Positions 8,070 to 16,770 of a DNA stretch of 64,000 nucleotides are shown in pieces (the first letter of the stretch is position 1; the number at the start of each line of letters is the position of its first letter). Source of the DNA: JBJXGE01 sp046154185 (GTDB lineage Bacteria > Planctomycetota > UBA8108 > UBA1146 > JAJFFE01); contig JBJXGE010000082.1 of assembly GCA_046154185.1 (NCBI GenBank), forward strand, positions 1-64,000, written 5' to 3'. The notes beneath the pieces were generated by a model. That model did no database searches. It saw only the letters and a program-made list of their open reading frames with translations, and was not told the origin of the DNA. The position numbers and the translations under genes are program-made.

Positions 8070-10130
8070 TCACTTCAGCGCTTCGCGCACCAGTAGTCCT
8101 CGATCTTTGAGCTTTTCGAGCCAGTGTCGAACGCCGGCCTCTGCGCTGCTCGCCGATTCCAGAATCGCGATACTACCGTCATTGCCCAAGAAGTGCTCGA
8201 CGCCATCCGCTTGCAGCATCGCGAGCAGCTCCTTGCCGATACTCGGTCGAAATCCACGCAGCACAACAGCGGCCTGCACTTGCACCCAGTCGATGTCGCG
8301 CGCCCAGTCTTTGAGATGCGCCAAGATCGGTTCAGCCAGCGGATAGTCGGAACTCTCCTCGAGCAACGTGCGAATCTCACCAAGGCTCAACCCTGAGCGA
8401 ATTCCGTCGCGAGCCGATTCCCGTGTCACGCGATAGCGCCGCACGCGTTCCGCGGACGTCCGCGCACCGAACCGCGCGAGCTGGAGCTCGAGACGCATAC
8501 CGCGCAATCCCTCGCTGAACAACATGATCTCGAAATCCGGGTTCACAAGGATTCGACTTTCGTCGAGCTCTTGCGGCAGGCCGAGCAATTGCCGACCGAG
8601 CGGCGTCAATCGGAACCCGAGCAGTTTTCCGCCGCGCAATCCCAACTCACAGAGTCCCAGCAACAAAAATCGATGCACGAGCCAATACGTGAGATCGGTG
8701 CCGAGGCGGTGAAACGGCGAATTGAGCCGCTCGCGCGAAAAATCATCCTCACGCCGCTGGCGCAGCGACTCGCGCACTTCGCGTTCTTCGAGTTCGAGGA
8801 GATACGTGGAAACAACCGCACCGACGAGCGCGTCGAGACTAATCCACGAGCAGTGCTTCGACTGCTTTAGTTGCTCGAGCAAGATCTCGCGCAACGATTC
8901 TTGATGAAAACTCCAACGGTTGCCGTAGTGCTCTTCGAGAAAACGTTGCTGAATCGTCTCCGCTTGTCGACTGAGATCCAGCTTTCGCCAAGCGTGCAAT
9001 CGATCACCGTCGGCGGCACGCAGTACGCCGCTGTAGCTCTCGACCAGCCCCAGGCGCTGCGCCAACAGTGTGACGGTCTCGACGGGGTCGCTCTCGAGAA
9101 AGTGCTCGAGCCGGCGCACGTACATTTGTTGGCGCAGGCTTTCAAGCGATCGACGTGGGATTTTTCCGTCGCGGGTCAGCGAAATCGGCTGCTCCTGCAA
9201 AATGCTCGTCAGCCGGAAGAGATCGATGTAGAGATCGACACCCGCCTCGACGACGGTGTCCGGTTCGGCGGTCGCGGCGAGCTGCAGCTCATAGTGCCGC
9301 CGCATCCATTCCTGGAAAATGATGAGCGCCGGTTCCTGGACGACGATGCCGAAATCCTTGAGTGACACCGATCCCAGCGTACCGATCTCCGCCTCCTCAA
9401 GGGTCTTTTTCCATTCCGACCGCAAGGCCGAGGCGATTCCGTCGCCCGTTCCCATAACCTCGGCGACCGCCGGCGTATGGAGTTCGACCAGCCCGCGCCC
9501 TTCCACCGCCATCGTCGCGAGTTGTCGAAGCCGCGGATCGAAGATGGCCGCGATCAGGCTGCCCAAGCTGCCGCGCTCGAAGTCGATATCAAACGACAGC
9601 CTCTTTTGACTGAGTTGTCGCGCCGGCGCGACTCGTGCGCTGCCCATGTCGAGCGCTTCGCGCAAGCGCTCGGCGAGTTCAGTCGGGATGAAAAACTGCT
9701 CAGCGGTACCACTTCCGCGCGCGTCGTTCTTCGCGTCGGTTCCGTTGCCGTCGCGTTGCCGGTCGAGAAATCCCCGCTCCACCAATAACCGCACCGCGCT
9801 CTCGGCTTCGAGTCGTTGAATTCCGCTCTCTTCGAGTCGATTCATGACTTCGCGCACCGCGCACAGCGCTCCCGGGTGCTCGAGGATCTCGCTCAGAATC
9901 GCCATCTGAGCGCGCGTCAAGCGCGCGACGCGCTCCTGCAAGCGGATCCCGCCAGCGAGCGCTTGAGAAACTCGCTGCTCCAGCTCGTCACGACTTCCCA
10001 ATCGCGACTCGCCGGGAAACCAAAACTGGTGAATGGTCTGCAACTCCGCTTTGCGGCGGCGATGCAAATACTCTTTCACATCTCTCACGCAGTACACCTC
10101 CGAGAAATCAGCCGGACGATCAGCAGCCAT
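8070..10130 (-). CDS. Helicase-associated protein (XPB/Ssl2 N-terminal-like domain)
   Basis: A 686-residue protein lacking Walker motifs. It has several winged-helix-like segments (LTRAQMAILSEILEHPGA, EAESAVRLLVERGFLDRQ) and a C-terminal block beginning ILVNPDFEIMLFSEG. That block, with the following RYRVTRESARDGIRSGLS, is typical of the XPB/Ssl2 N-terminal-like 'helicase C-terminal-3' family. Proteins of this family are encoded next to XPB helicases in other bacteria, notably actinobacteria, and that is the case here: the XPB gene ends 120 bases upstream. A DNA-repair or transcription-coupled role is an inference. The ATG at 10130 is preferred; the frame opens at a TTG at 10184. Confidence 0.75.
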   Translation of the reverse strand: MAADRPADFSEVYCVRDVKEYLHRRRKAELQTIHQFWFPGESRLGSRDELEQRVSQALAGGIRLQERVARLTRAQMAILSEILEHPGALCAVREVMNRLEESGIQRLEAESAVRLLVERGFLDRQRDGNGTDAKNDARGSGTAEQFFIPTELAERLREALDMGSARVAPARQLSQKRLSFDIDFERGSLGSLIAAIFDPRLRQLATMAVEGRGLVELHTPAVAEVMGTGDGIASALRSEWKKTLEEAEIGTLGSVSLKDFGIVVQEPALIIFQEWMRRHYELQLAATAEPDTVVEAGVDLYIDLFRLTSILQEQPISLTRDGKIPRRSLESLRQQMYVRRLEHFLESDPVETVTLLAQRLGLVESYSGVLRAADGDRLHAWRKLDLSRQAETIQQRFLEEHYGNRWSFHQESLREILLEQLKQSKHCSWISLDALVGAVVSTYLLELEEREVRESLRQRREDDFSRERLNSPFHRLGTDLTYWLVHRFLLLGLCELGLRGGKLLGFRLTPLGRQLLGLPQELDESRILVNPDFEIMLFSEGLRGMRLELQLARFGARTSAERVRRYRVTRESARDGIRSGLSLGEIRTLLEESSDYPLAEPILAHLKDWARDIDWVQVQAAVVLRGFRPSIGKELLAMLQADGVEHFLGNDGSIAILESASSAEAGVRHWLEKLKDRGLLVREALK

Positions 10131-10250
10131 AACAATCGCGCTGAGCTTAACGGATCTGCCTCGGATGATGGTCAAGCTTTTCAAAAAAAGCTGCGCGCGT
10201 CGAATCGACCGAACACCTTGAATTTCGGCCCGCGACGCGCAGCGAAAAAA

Positions 10251-12035
10251 TCAAATATCGTCGCCGCTCGCGGCGCGCAGATGGTTCGGCAGAACATCCG
10301 CCGACGGCGCGCGCTTCGCGACTTTCTTACGTGTCCGCGTCGGGAATGATGGCGGAAGTTCGCCATCCGCATCTTGAATCTCGTAGTGATAACCCTGCTC
10401 CATCAAGAAACGCTGCCGGCGGGACGCAAAGTCCTGGTCCCGCGAATCACGGGTGACCAGCGCATAGAAAAACGCCTGCCGGCCATCCGACTTCGGCCGC
10501 AAGATTCGGCCCAGTCGTTGCGCCTCCTCCTGTCGCGAACCGAAAGTCCCAGAAATCTGCACTGCGACAGAAGCGTCGGGAAGATCGACAGCGAAGTTGC
10601 CGACCTTTGAGACAATAAGCACCGGCAGCGTTCCCGTTCGAAACGCGCCGTAGAGTTCCTCTCGCTCCGCCTGCATCGTTTGTCCCGTGATGAGCGGCGC
10701 TCCGATTTCGCGCGCGACGCGACGAAGTTGCCGCAAGTACTGACCGATTATCAGTATTCGCTCGCCGCGATGTTGTTCGAGGATTTGTTGCAACCGTCTT
10801 AACTTGCGCGGGTTCTCGGATGACATACGGAAACGATGTCGTAAGTCGGCCGCTTCGTAGATCGATCGGCGATTCGTTGGCAGCTCGACACGCGACTCGA
10901 TGCAGCGAACCGATGCGATGTAGCCACCTTGTTCGAGATCTCGCCACGGCAACTCGTAAACCCGCGGCCCGATCAACGTAAAAACTTCATCCTCGCGACC
11001 ATCTTCGCGCACTAAGGTGGCGGTGAGACCGAGCCGCCGCCGCGCCTGGATGTCAGCGGTGAAGCGAAACACGGGCGCCGGCAACAAGTGCACTTCGTCA
11101 TAGACAATGAGACCCCAATCGTGCCCAGAAAACAGGTCGAGATGCGTGCTATCGTCTTCTTGACCCCGACGGTGAGACATCACTTGGTAGGTCGCGATGG
11201 TGATCGCTGCGATGCGTTTCTCCTGGCCTGAATACTCCGCGACGTGCTCCGGCCCTAGCGTGGTCTTCTGCAGCAATTCGCGTTGCCATTGACGCAGCGC
11301 CGTGATGTTCGGCGTGAGAATCAACGTCGCGGTGCGCAACGCCGCCATCACCGCGATACCAACCACCGTCTTGCCGGCCCCGCAAGGCAGCACGACGACA
11401 CCCGAACCGCCGCCACCGCCTTGATCTGAGAAAAATGCCGCGACTGCTTCGCGCTGATAATCGCGAAGTGCCAAGACTTCCCGACCACCCTCACCCTTCG
11501 CGAGCGCAAAATCGATCTCGGCCCCGCGTCGAAAGCCGGCGCGATCCGCGAGTGGAAAGCCGGCTTTGATGAACGCGACTTTTAGTTCGCCGCGCTGCTC
11601 AGGCCGAATGCGAAAGCCAAGGTCGCCCGCCGGATCGTCGAGAAAACCGGCGAGCAATCGGCGCTCCGCCAACATCGAAAGCACGTCATCGCCGGCCCGG
11701 GTTGCGCGTAAGAAGAGTTCTTCGCCGACGCGCACGAGTTCGGCGCGCCCGTAGTTTGCCAGCGCCAGATGAATTTTTTGCAGTAGTGCTTGCGGCACGG
11801 GATAACGCGCGTTCGATTCCAACAGCTCAATGATCTGCGCTTCCGACCAACCGGATTGCGCTGCGTTCCATAACGAAATCGGCGTCAGCGCATACTCGTG
11901 AAAATACTCCGGGCTCTTCTGTAACTGCGCGATCGCGGCGAGGCGCGGGCGCAGCTGTTTGGCACCCGGGTCATGCACTTCCAAAAGCAACGTACCGTCG
12001 CTCTGTACGACCAGTGGCTTCGAGCCGGTGCTCAT
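10251..12035 (-). CDS. XPB-family superfamily 2 DNA helicase
   Basis: A 594-residue ATP-dependent 3'-5' helicase of the XPB/ERCC3 type. An N-terminal XPB-like domain (about residues 8-180) precedes the helicase core. The core has Walker A LPCGAGKTVVG (about 216-226), motif II VYDEVHLLP (about 311-319), LGLTATLVREDGRED with the XPB-specific RED element (about 335-349), and motif VI EAQRLGRILRP. The ATG at 12035 follows the gyrA stop by only 7 bases, with GAGG upstream inside the gyrA end, so it appears translationally coupled to gyrase. Upstream in-frame codons lie inside gyrA and are not used. A role in excision repair or in remodelling RNA polymerase at lesions is known for the family and inferred here. 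Confidence 0.88.
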   Translation of the reverse strand: MSTGSKPLVVQSDGTLLLEVHDPGAKQLRPRLAAIAQLQKSPEYFHEYALTPISLWNAAQSGWSEAQIIELLESNARYPVPQALLQKIHLALANYGRAELVRVGEELFLRATRAGDDVLSMLAERRLLAGFLDDPAGDLGFRIRPEQRGELKVAFIKAGFPLADRAGFRRGAEIDFALAKGEGGREVLALRDYQREAVAAFFSDQGGGGGSGVVVLPCGAGKTVVGIAVMAALRTATLILTPNITALRQWQRELLQKTTLGPEHVAEYSGQEKRIAAITIATYQVMSHRRGQEDDSTHLDLFSGHDWGLIVYDEVHLLPAPVFRFTADIQARRRLGLTATLVREDGREDEVFTLIGPRVYELPWRDLEQGGYIASVRCIESRVELPTNRRSIYEAADLRHRFRMSSENPRKLRRLQQILEQHRGERILIIGQYLRQLRRVAREIGAPLITGQTMQAEREELYGAFRTGTLPVLIVSKVGNFAVDLPDASVAVQISGTFGSRQEEAQRLGRILRPKSDGRQAFFYALVTRDSRDQDFASRRQRFLMEQGYHYEIQDADGELPPSFPTRTRKKVAKRAPSADVLPNHLRAASGDDI

Positions 12036-12042
12036 GGCTTTG

Positions 12043-14652
12043 TCATTCGTCCTCGTCGCCGTCTTGCGCGTCGTCACCGGCAGAATCGAACTCATCGGTC
12101 GCGTGTTCGGCCGCGTCTTCCTCGTCGGGGCTCGTGACTTCCGAAACCGCACCCGACTGCGCCACGGCCGAGGCCGCCGCCGCCCGCTTCGCCGCCGCCT
12201 CGGCGGCTTGCGCTTCTTCGTCTTTCTTCACTTCCTCCGAGTGCACGAGTTCCGCACCGATCACGCGGTCGTCATCTTTCACGCGAATTAAGCGCACGCC
12301 CTGAGTGTTGCGACCGATGTCGCGAAAACTATCGGCTTCGATTCGCACTAACATGCCGCCGGACGTCATTAACATGACGTGATCACCGGCGTTGACGAGG
12401 CGCGAGGCAACCACCCGTCCATTTCGCTCGGTCGTGCGAATGTCGATGACGCCTTTGCCGCCACGCCGTTGAATGCGGTATTCCTCGAGCGCCGTGCGCT
12501 TGCCAAATCCATTTTCGGCGACCGTCAGCAACGAGCCGCTGCTACCCTTCGGCGCCACCACCATGCTGACGAGATGGTCCCCTTCGTCGAGCTCCATGCC
12601 TTTCACGCCGCGCGAGCCGCGACCGGTTGCCCGCACATCGGTTTCGTTGAAACGAATCGACATGCCGGATTCGCTCGCGAGCACGACGTCGTCCTCGCCG
12701 CTGGTGAGTGCCGCGCCGATCAGCCCATCGCCATCGTCAATGCCGATCGCGATGATTCCATTCTTCTTGGGTCGCGAGAACGCCGTCAAGACAGTCTTCT
12801 TGATCACGCCATTGCGGGTCGCCAACAGCACCATGCGATCGTCAAACTCGCGCACCTGCAAACTCGACAACACGCGCTCGCCCTCACCAAGTTGCAACAG
12901 GTTGATGATGGCGCGTCCCTTCGAAGTGCGCGGCAAATCCGGAATGTCGTAGACCTTCAGCCAAAACACTTTTCCGTGGCTGGTGAAGAACAACACGTAA
13001 TCATGCGTGCTGGCGACGTAGAGGCTCATGATGAAGTCGCCATCCCGTGTGCTGCCCGCGGTGATACCGAGCCCGCCACGCCCCTGGCTCCGATAGGTTG
13101 AAAGCGGTGTGCGCTTGATGTAGCCCTGATGGCTCATCGTCACCACCACCGCCTCGTCCGCGATGAGATCCTCCATATCGATCTCTTCTTCGATATCGAG
13201 AATCTCGCTGCGCCGATCGTCGCCGTACTTCTCACGCATTTCCTCGATGTCGGCGCGGATGATCTCCGTCACCTTTGCATCGCTCGTCAAGACTTCGCGG
13301 TGGTAAGCGATTTCGGTCTGCACATCTTTGAGCTCTTCCTCGATCTTCAGGCGCTCGAGGCCCGTCAGCCGCTGAAGCGTGAGGCGCAAAATGTGATCCG
13401 CTTGCAAAGTAGTGAGGCCGAACTCTCGCACGAGACCGGCGCGGGCATCGTCGACGGTGTGGGAGGCGCGAATCAACGCGATCACGCGATCGATCTGATC
13501 GAGTGCGATCAAGTAGCCACGCAAAATGTGCGCGCGCCGCTCGGCGAGTTCGAGCAAATGTCGGGAGCGTCGGCGAATCACTTGGAAGCGATGGTCGCGA
13601 TACGCGAGCAGCAGGCTGCGCAGGTCGAGGGTCCGCGGGCGGCCATCGACGAGCGCCACGCATTGGATCCCGAAACTGGTTTGCAACTGCGTGTGCTTGT
13701 AGAGCTGGTTGAGAACGATCTCGCTGCTATCGCCGCGCTTAACCTCGATGACGAGTCGAATCCCCGTGCGATCCGACTCATCGCGGATGTCGGAGATCCC
13801 CGTCAGTCGTCCCTCTTTGACGCCGTCCGCGATGTCCGACGCCAACTTCGATTTCGACACTTGGTAGGGAATCTCGGTCGCCACGAGGAGCTGACGATTC
13901 CCTTGTTCCTCATGCTCGACTTTCGCGCGCAGCGTAATGATCCCGCGCCCGGACTTGTAGGCTGAGATGATTCCCTTGCGACCGCAGATCAAGCCGCCGG
14001 TTGGAAAATCGGGGCCCGGGATGTGCTTCATGAGCTCGAACAAACTGATATTCGGATTCACCAGCGTCGCGAGCAATGCATCGCACACTTCGCGCAGACT
14101 GTGTGGCGCAAAGTTCGTCGCCATGCCGACGGCAATGCCGGATCCGCCGTTCACGAGTAGATTCGGAAACTTCGCCGGCAGCACGGTTGGCTCGTCGCGC
14201 ACATCATCGTAGTTGCGCACGAAGTCGACGGTGTTCTTGTCGAGGTCGTCGAGCATTTCAACCGATGGCGCCGTCAGCCGTGCCTCGGTGTAACGCATGG
14301 CCGCCGGCGGATCGCCGTCGATCGAGCCGAAGTTGCCTTGCCCGTCGATGAGCCGATAACGCATGTTGAAAGGTTGTGCGAGACGCACGAGCGTTGGATA
14401 CACCACTGATTCACCGTGTGGGTGATAGTTGCCCGAAGTGTCGCCGGCGATCTTTGCGCACTTGCGATGTTTCGCCCGTGCGCCGAGATTGAGATCGTTC
14501 ATCGCGACGAGAATGCGCCGTTGAGACGGTTTCAAACCATCGCGCACGTCCGGCAATGCGCGTGAGATGATCACGCTCATCGCGTACGTGAGATAAGAAC
14601 CCTTCATCTCTTCTTCGATGTTCAGGTTCTGGATGCGTGAATCGTGCTCCAT
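12043..14652 (-). CDS. gyrA: DNA gyrase subunit A
   Basis: The breakage-reunion subunit of DNA gyrase, 869 residues. The catalytic tyrosine lies in AAMRYTEARL at about residue 121, matching the usual position. SRALPDVRDGLKPSQRR and the GNYHPHG block that often carries quinolone-resistance changes are present. The GyrA box QRRGGKG in the C-terminal beta-pinwheel marks it as gyrase and not topoisomerase IV. After the pinwheel there is an Ala/Glu/Asp-rich acidic tail of about 55 residues. The start is the ATG at 14652, after GGGAAGAGG. It is separated from gyrB by panB and panE on the same strand and is followed by the XPB gene. Confidence 0.96.
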   Translation of the reverse strand: MEHDSRIQNLNIEEEMKGSYLTYAMSVIISRALPDVRDGLKPSQRRILVAMNDLNLGARAKHRKCAKIAGDTSGNYHPHGESVVYPTLVRLAQPFNMRYRLIDGQGNFGSIDGDPPAAMRYTEARLTAPSVEMLDDLDKNTVDFVRNYDDVRDEPTVLPAKFPNLLVNGGSGIAVGMATNFAPHSLREVCDALLATLVNPNISLFELMKHIPGPDFPTGGLICGRKGIISAYKSGRGIITLRAKVEHEEQGNRQLLVATEIPYQVSKSKLASDIADGVKEGRLTGISDIRDESDRTGIRLVIEVKRGDSSEIVLNQLYKHTQLQTSFGIQCVALVDGRPRTLDLRSLLLAYRDHRFQVIRRRSRHLLELAERRAHILRGYLIALDQIDRVIALIRASHTVDDARAGLVREFGLTTLQADHILRLTLQRLTGLERLKIEEELKDVQTEIAYHREVLTSDAKVTEIIRADIEEMREKYGDDRRSEILDIEEEIDMEDLIADEAVVVTMSHQGYIKRTPLSTYRSQGRGGLGITAGSTRDGDFIMSLYVASTHDYVLFFTSHGKVFWLKVYDIPDLPRTSKGRAIINLLQLGEGERVLSSLQVREFDDRMVLLATRNGVIKKTVLTAFSRPKKNGIIAIGIDDGDGLIGAALTSGEDDVVLASESGMSIRFNETDVRATGRGSRGVKGMELDEGDHLVSMVVAPKGSSGSLLTVAENGFGKRTALEEYRIQRRGGKGVIDIRTTERNGRVVASRLVNAGDHVMLMTSGGMLVRIEADSFRDIGRNTQGVRLIRVKDDDRVIGAELVHSEEVKKDEEAQAAEAAAKRAAAASAVAQSGAVSEVTSPDEEDAAEHATDEFDSAGDDAQDGDEDE

Positions 14653-14723
14653 GCCTCTTCCCGATCCCCTCACCTCGGCGCCGCCGCCGAGCACCACAGA
14701 TTTTCACAAAGGCGTTCGCACCG

Positions 14724-15746
14724 TCAAACGGCCGCGGCTTTTCGCTTCGCGGCGGACCCGCGAACTGACTTACGCGAAGACGCTGCTTTTCGCGAGCACG
14801 CGGTCACGAGACCGGCGAGCGAGCGGTTCACATCGACCGCGATACCTAAGGCATCGCCCAACTCCACCGCGCGGCCGCACAACGCGTCAATCTCAGTGCG
14901 GCGATCTGCAGCTAGGTCGACGAGCATCGAACAGCGGTTCGTGCGCGACGCGCGACAGACCTGCGCGATGCGTTGTCGCCAATCTTGCGCGGCCCACTCG
15001 CCGTACCGATGGACCGCGTCGGGCCGTTGCGCCGCGCAAAGTTGCGCGGCGATCTTCGCCACTTCGGCTGCCGCCGCAGCCGCGACTTCGAGCGCGCTCG
15101 GCAGACTCAAGAGCGCGCCATTCTCGACGCCGAGAAGCGCCGCAACCGGGTTCAGCCCGCAGTTCACCGCGGCCTTTTCCCATACTGCGCGCTGCACTTC
15201 GCCACCCAGCTCGACTTTGAAGCCAGCGCTGCGAAACGCGCCCGCCAGCGCGGTGAGCAATTTCGCGGCGCGGCCGCCCTGCTCCGGGCGCAAGAGTCCG
15301 AGTCGAATTTTTCCGGGGCCGACGGCGGCCCGGACGACGCCGGTCTCGACCAACTCCGCACCGTAGGTGACAACACCCACCGCGCACTGCGACTCGGTCC
15401 ACAAACGCGGCAGCGTCACCAAGTGCTGGACGCCGTTGGCGACCGCGACGAGCAAACCATCGGCGCGCAAGTGTTGGCGACCCGCCGCAACGGCGCGTTC
15501 GAGTTGGTGCGCCTTCACGCACACAATCAAGCAATCGGCCAGCGTCCTCGGTTGCCGATTTCGCTCCGTCAACTGAACATCGAGGCGCACTTTTCCAGGG
15601 CGCGCGCCTCCTGGCACACCGGCGAGCGTGATGCCGCGCCGCAGGCGTTCCGCGCGCGCGGAACGGTAATCGAGCAACGTCACGCGACACCCAGCGCGCT
15701 TCATTCGCGCGGCGAGCAAGAGTCCCATCGCGCCCGGACCTTGCAC
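14724..15746 (-). CDS. panE: 2-dehydropantoate 2-reductase (ketopantoate reductase)
   Basis: Reduces ketopantoate to pantoate with NADPH in pantothenate synthesis, the step after PanB. The dinucleotide-binding motif VQGPGAMG is followed by KRAGCRVTLLDYR. VCVKAHQLERAV and VANGVQHLVTL fit the family's KAxQ and NG blocks. WEKAAVNCGLNPVAALLG contains the catalytic lysine region and the conserved asparagine. The reading frame stays open far upstream inside panB. The GTG at 15746 is the only start codon between the panB stop (15784) and the motif, but it leaves almost no N-terminal strand. A GTG/TTG near 15870 inside panB would give a longer protein, so the true start is uncertain. Length from 15746 is 340 residues. 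Confidence 0.86.
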   Translation of the reverse strand: MQGPGAMGLLLAARMKRAGCRVTLLDYRSARAERLRRGITLAGVPGGARPGKVRLDVQLTERNRQPRTLADCLIVCVKAHQLERAVAAGRQHLRADGLLVAVANGVQHLVTLPRLWTESQCAVGVVTYGAELVETGVVRAAVGPGKIRLGLLRPEQGGRAAKLLTALAGAFRSAGFKVELGGEVQRAVWEKAAVNCGLNPVAALLGVENGALLSLPSALEVAAAAAAEVAKIAAQLCAAQRPDAVHRYGEWAAQDWRQRIAQVCRASRTNRCSMLVDLAADRRTEIDALCGRAVELGDALGIAVDVNRSLAGLVTACSRKAASSRKSVRGSAAKRKAAAV

Positions 15747-15783
15747 GACAAAACTGGTCGCGTCACTTTTCGCGCCTGGGCGC

Positions 15784-16749
15784 TTAACTGGAACGCCGCC
15801 GCGCCGCGCGCGAACTCGCGAGCGGGGAAGTTTTGTCGCCGTCGCCCGCCGCCGCGTCGCTGTTCTTTTCACCAAACTTGCGCTGCTCCTCGGCCGACAG
15901 ATGAAAACTCTCCGCCGCCGCCGGAAAAGTCCCGGCAGCGACATCGTCTTGAAATTGCCGCACGGCAGTTCCAATACTCGCGTCGAGATTGGCGTACGTC
16001 CGAACAAATTTCGGTCGATGACTGGCAGCATTGCTGCCGCCACCACCACCAAAACCGAGCAAGTCGTGCAACACCAGCACCTGCGCATCGCAATGCGGTC
16101 CGGCACCGATCCCAATCGTCGGCACGGCGACCGCTTCGGTTACCCGGCGCGCGACTTCGGCCGGCACACACTCCAGCACAATCGCAAACACGCCCGCCGC
16201 TTCGAGCGCGCGGGCATCCGCCAACAAGCGGTTTGCGTCGGCAACCGTGGTCGCCTGCACCTTGTAGCCGCCGAGCAATGTGGCGCTCTGCGGCGTCAAC
16301 CCGAGATGTCCCATCACGGCGATTCCTGCCGATACGAGTCCGCGAATGCAATCCGCGCGCTCGGCGCCGCCTTCCAACTTCACGGCATCCATGCCGGCGT
16401 CTTTCAGAAAGAGGCCAGCGTTCTCGATTGCCGCCGTCAAACTCACTTGATACGACAGGAACGGCATATCACCGACGATGAAAGTATCCGGCGCTCCGCG
16501 TCGCACGGCGCGCGCGTGATGCAACATGTCGGCCATCGTGACTGGGACGGTGTCGCGGTGGCCGAGCACGACGTTGCCGAGCGAATCACCGACCAGCAGC
16601 ATCGGAACTTGCTGCGCTTCCAGGATTCGCGCGGTCGGCGCGTCGTACGCCGTCAACACCGTGAAGCGGTGTTGCTCGCGTTTGAAGCGCCGAAAGTCGT
16701 TCAGGCCAAGCCTTTTCACTGAGATTCCAGTCACCGAGATTCCAATCAT
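15784..16749 (-). CDS. panB: 3-methyl-2-oxobutanoate hydroxymethyltransferase
   Basis: Transfers a hydroxymethyl group from methylene-tetrahydrofolate to ketoisovalerate, the first committed step of pantothenate and CoA synthesis. Family signatures are TAYDAPTARILE, LVGDSLGNVVLGH, VGDMPFLSYQ, AVKLEGG, VMGHLGLTPQS, VLECVPAEVA and TIGIGAGPHCDAQVLV. The normal length is about 265 residues; this one has about 45 extra polar C-terminal residues that overlap the alternative panE frame. Near the start an almost perfect 14-base direct repeat (16716-16729 and 16731-16744) duplicates the GISV peptide, offering both the ATG at 16749 and internal GTG codons as starts. It lies 21 bases after gyrB. Confidence 0.92.
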   Translation of the reverse strand: MIGISVTGISVKRLGLNDFRRFKREQHRFTVLTAYDAPTARILEAQQVPMLLVGDSLGNVVLGHRDTVPVTMADMLHHARAVRRGAPDTFIVGDMPFLSYQVSLTAAIENAGLFLKDAGMDAVKLEGGAERADCIRGLVSAGIAVMGHLGLTPQSATLLGGYKVQATTVADANRLLADARALEAAGVFAIVLECVPAEVARRVTEAVAVPTIGIGAGPHCDAQVLVLHDLLGFGGGGGSNAASHRPKFVRTYANLDASIGTAVRQFQDDVAAGTFPAAAESFHLSAEEQRKFGEKNSDAAAGDGDKTSPLASSRAARRRSS

Positions 16750-16770
16750 CAAAAACAACCCGGTAGATTT

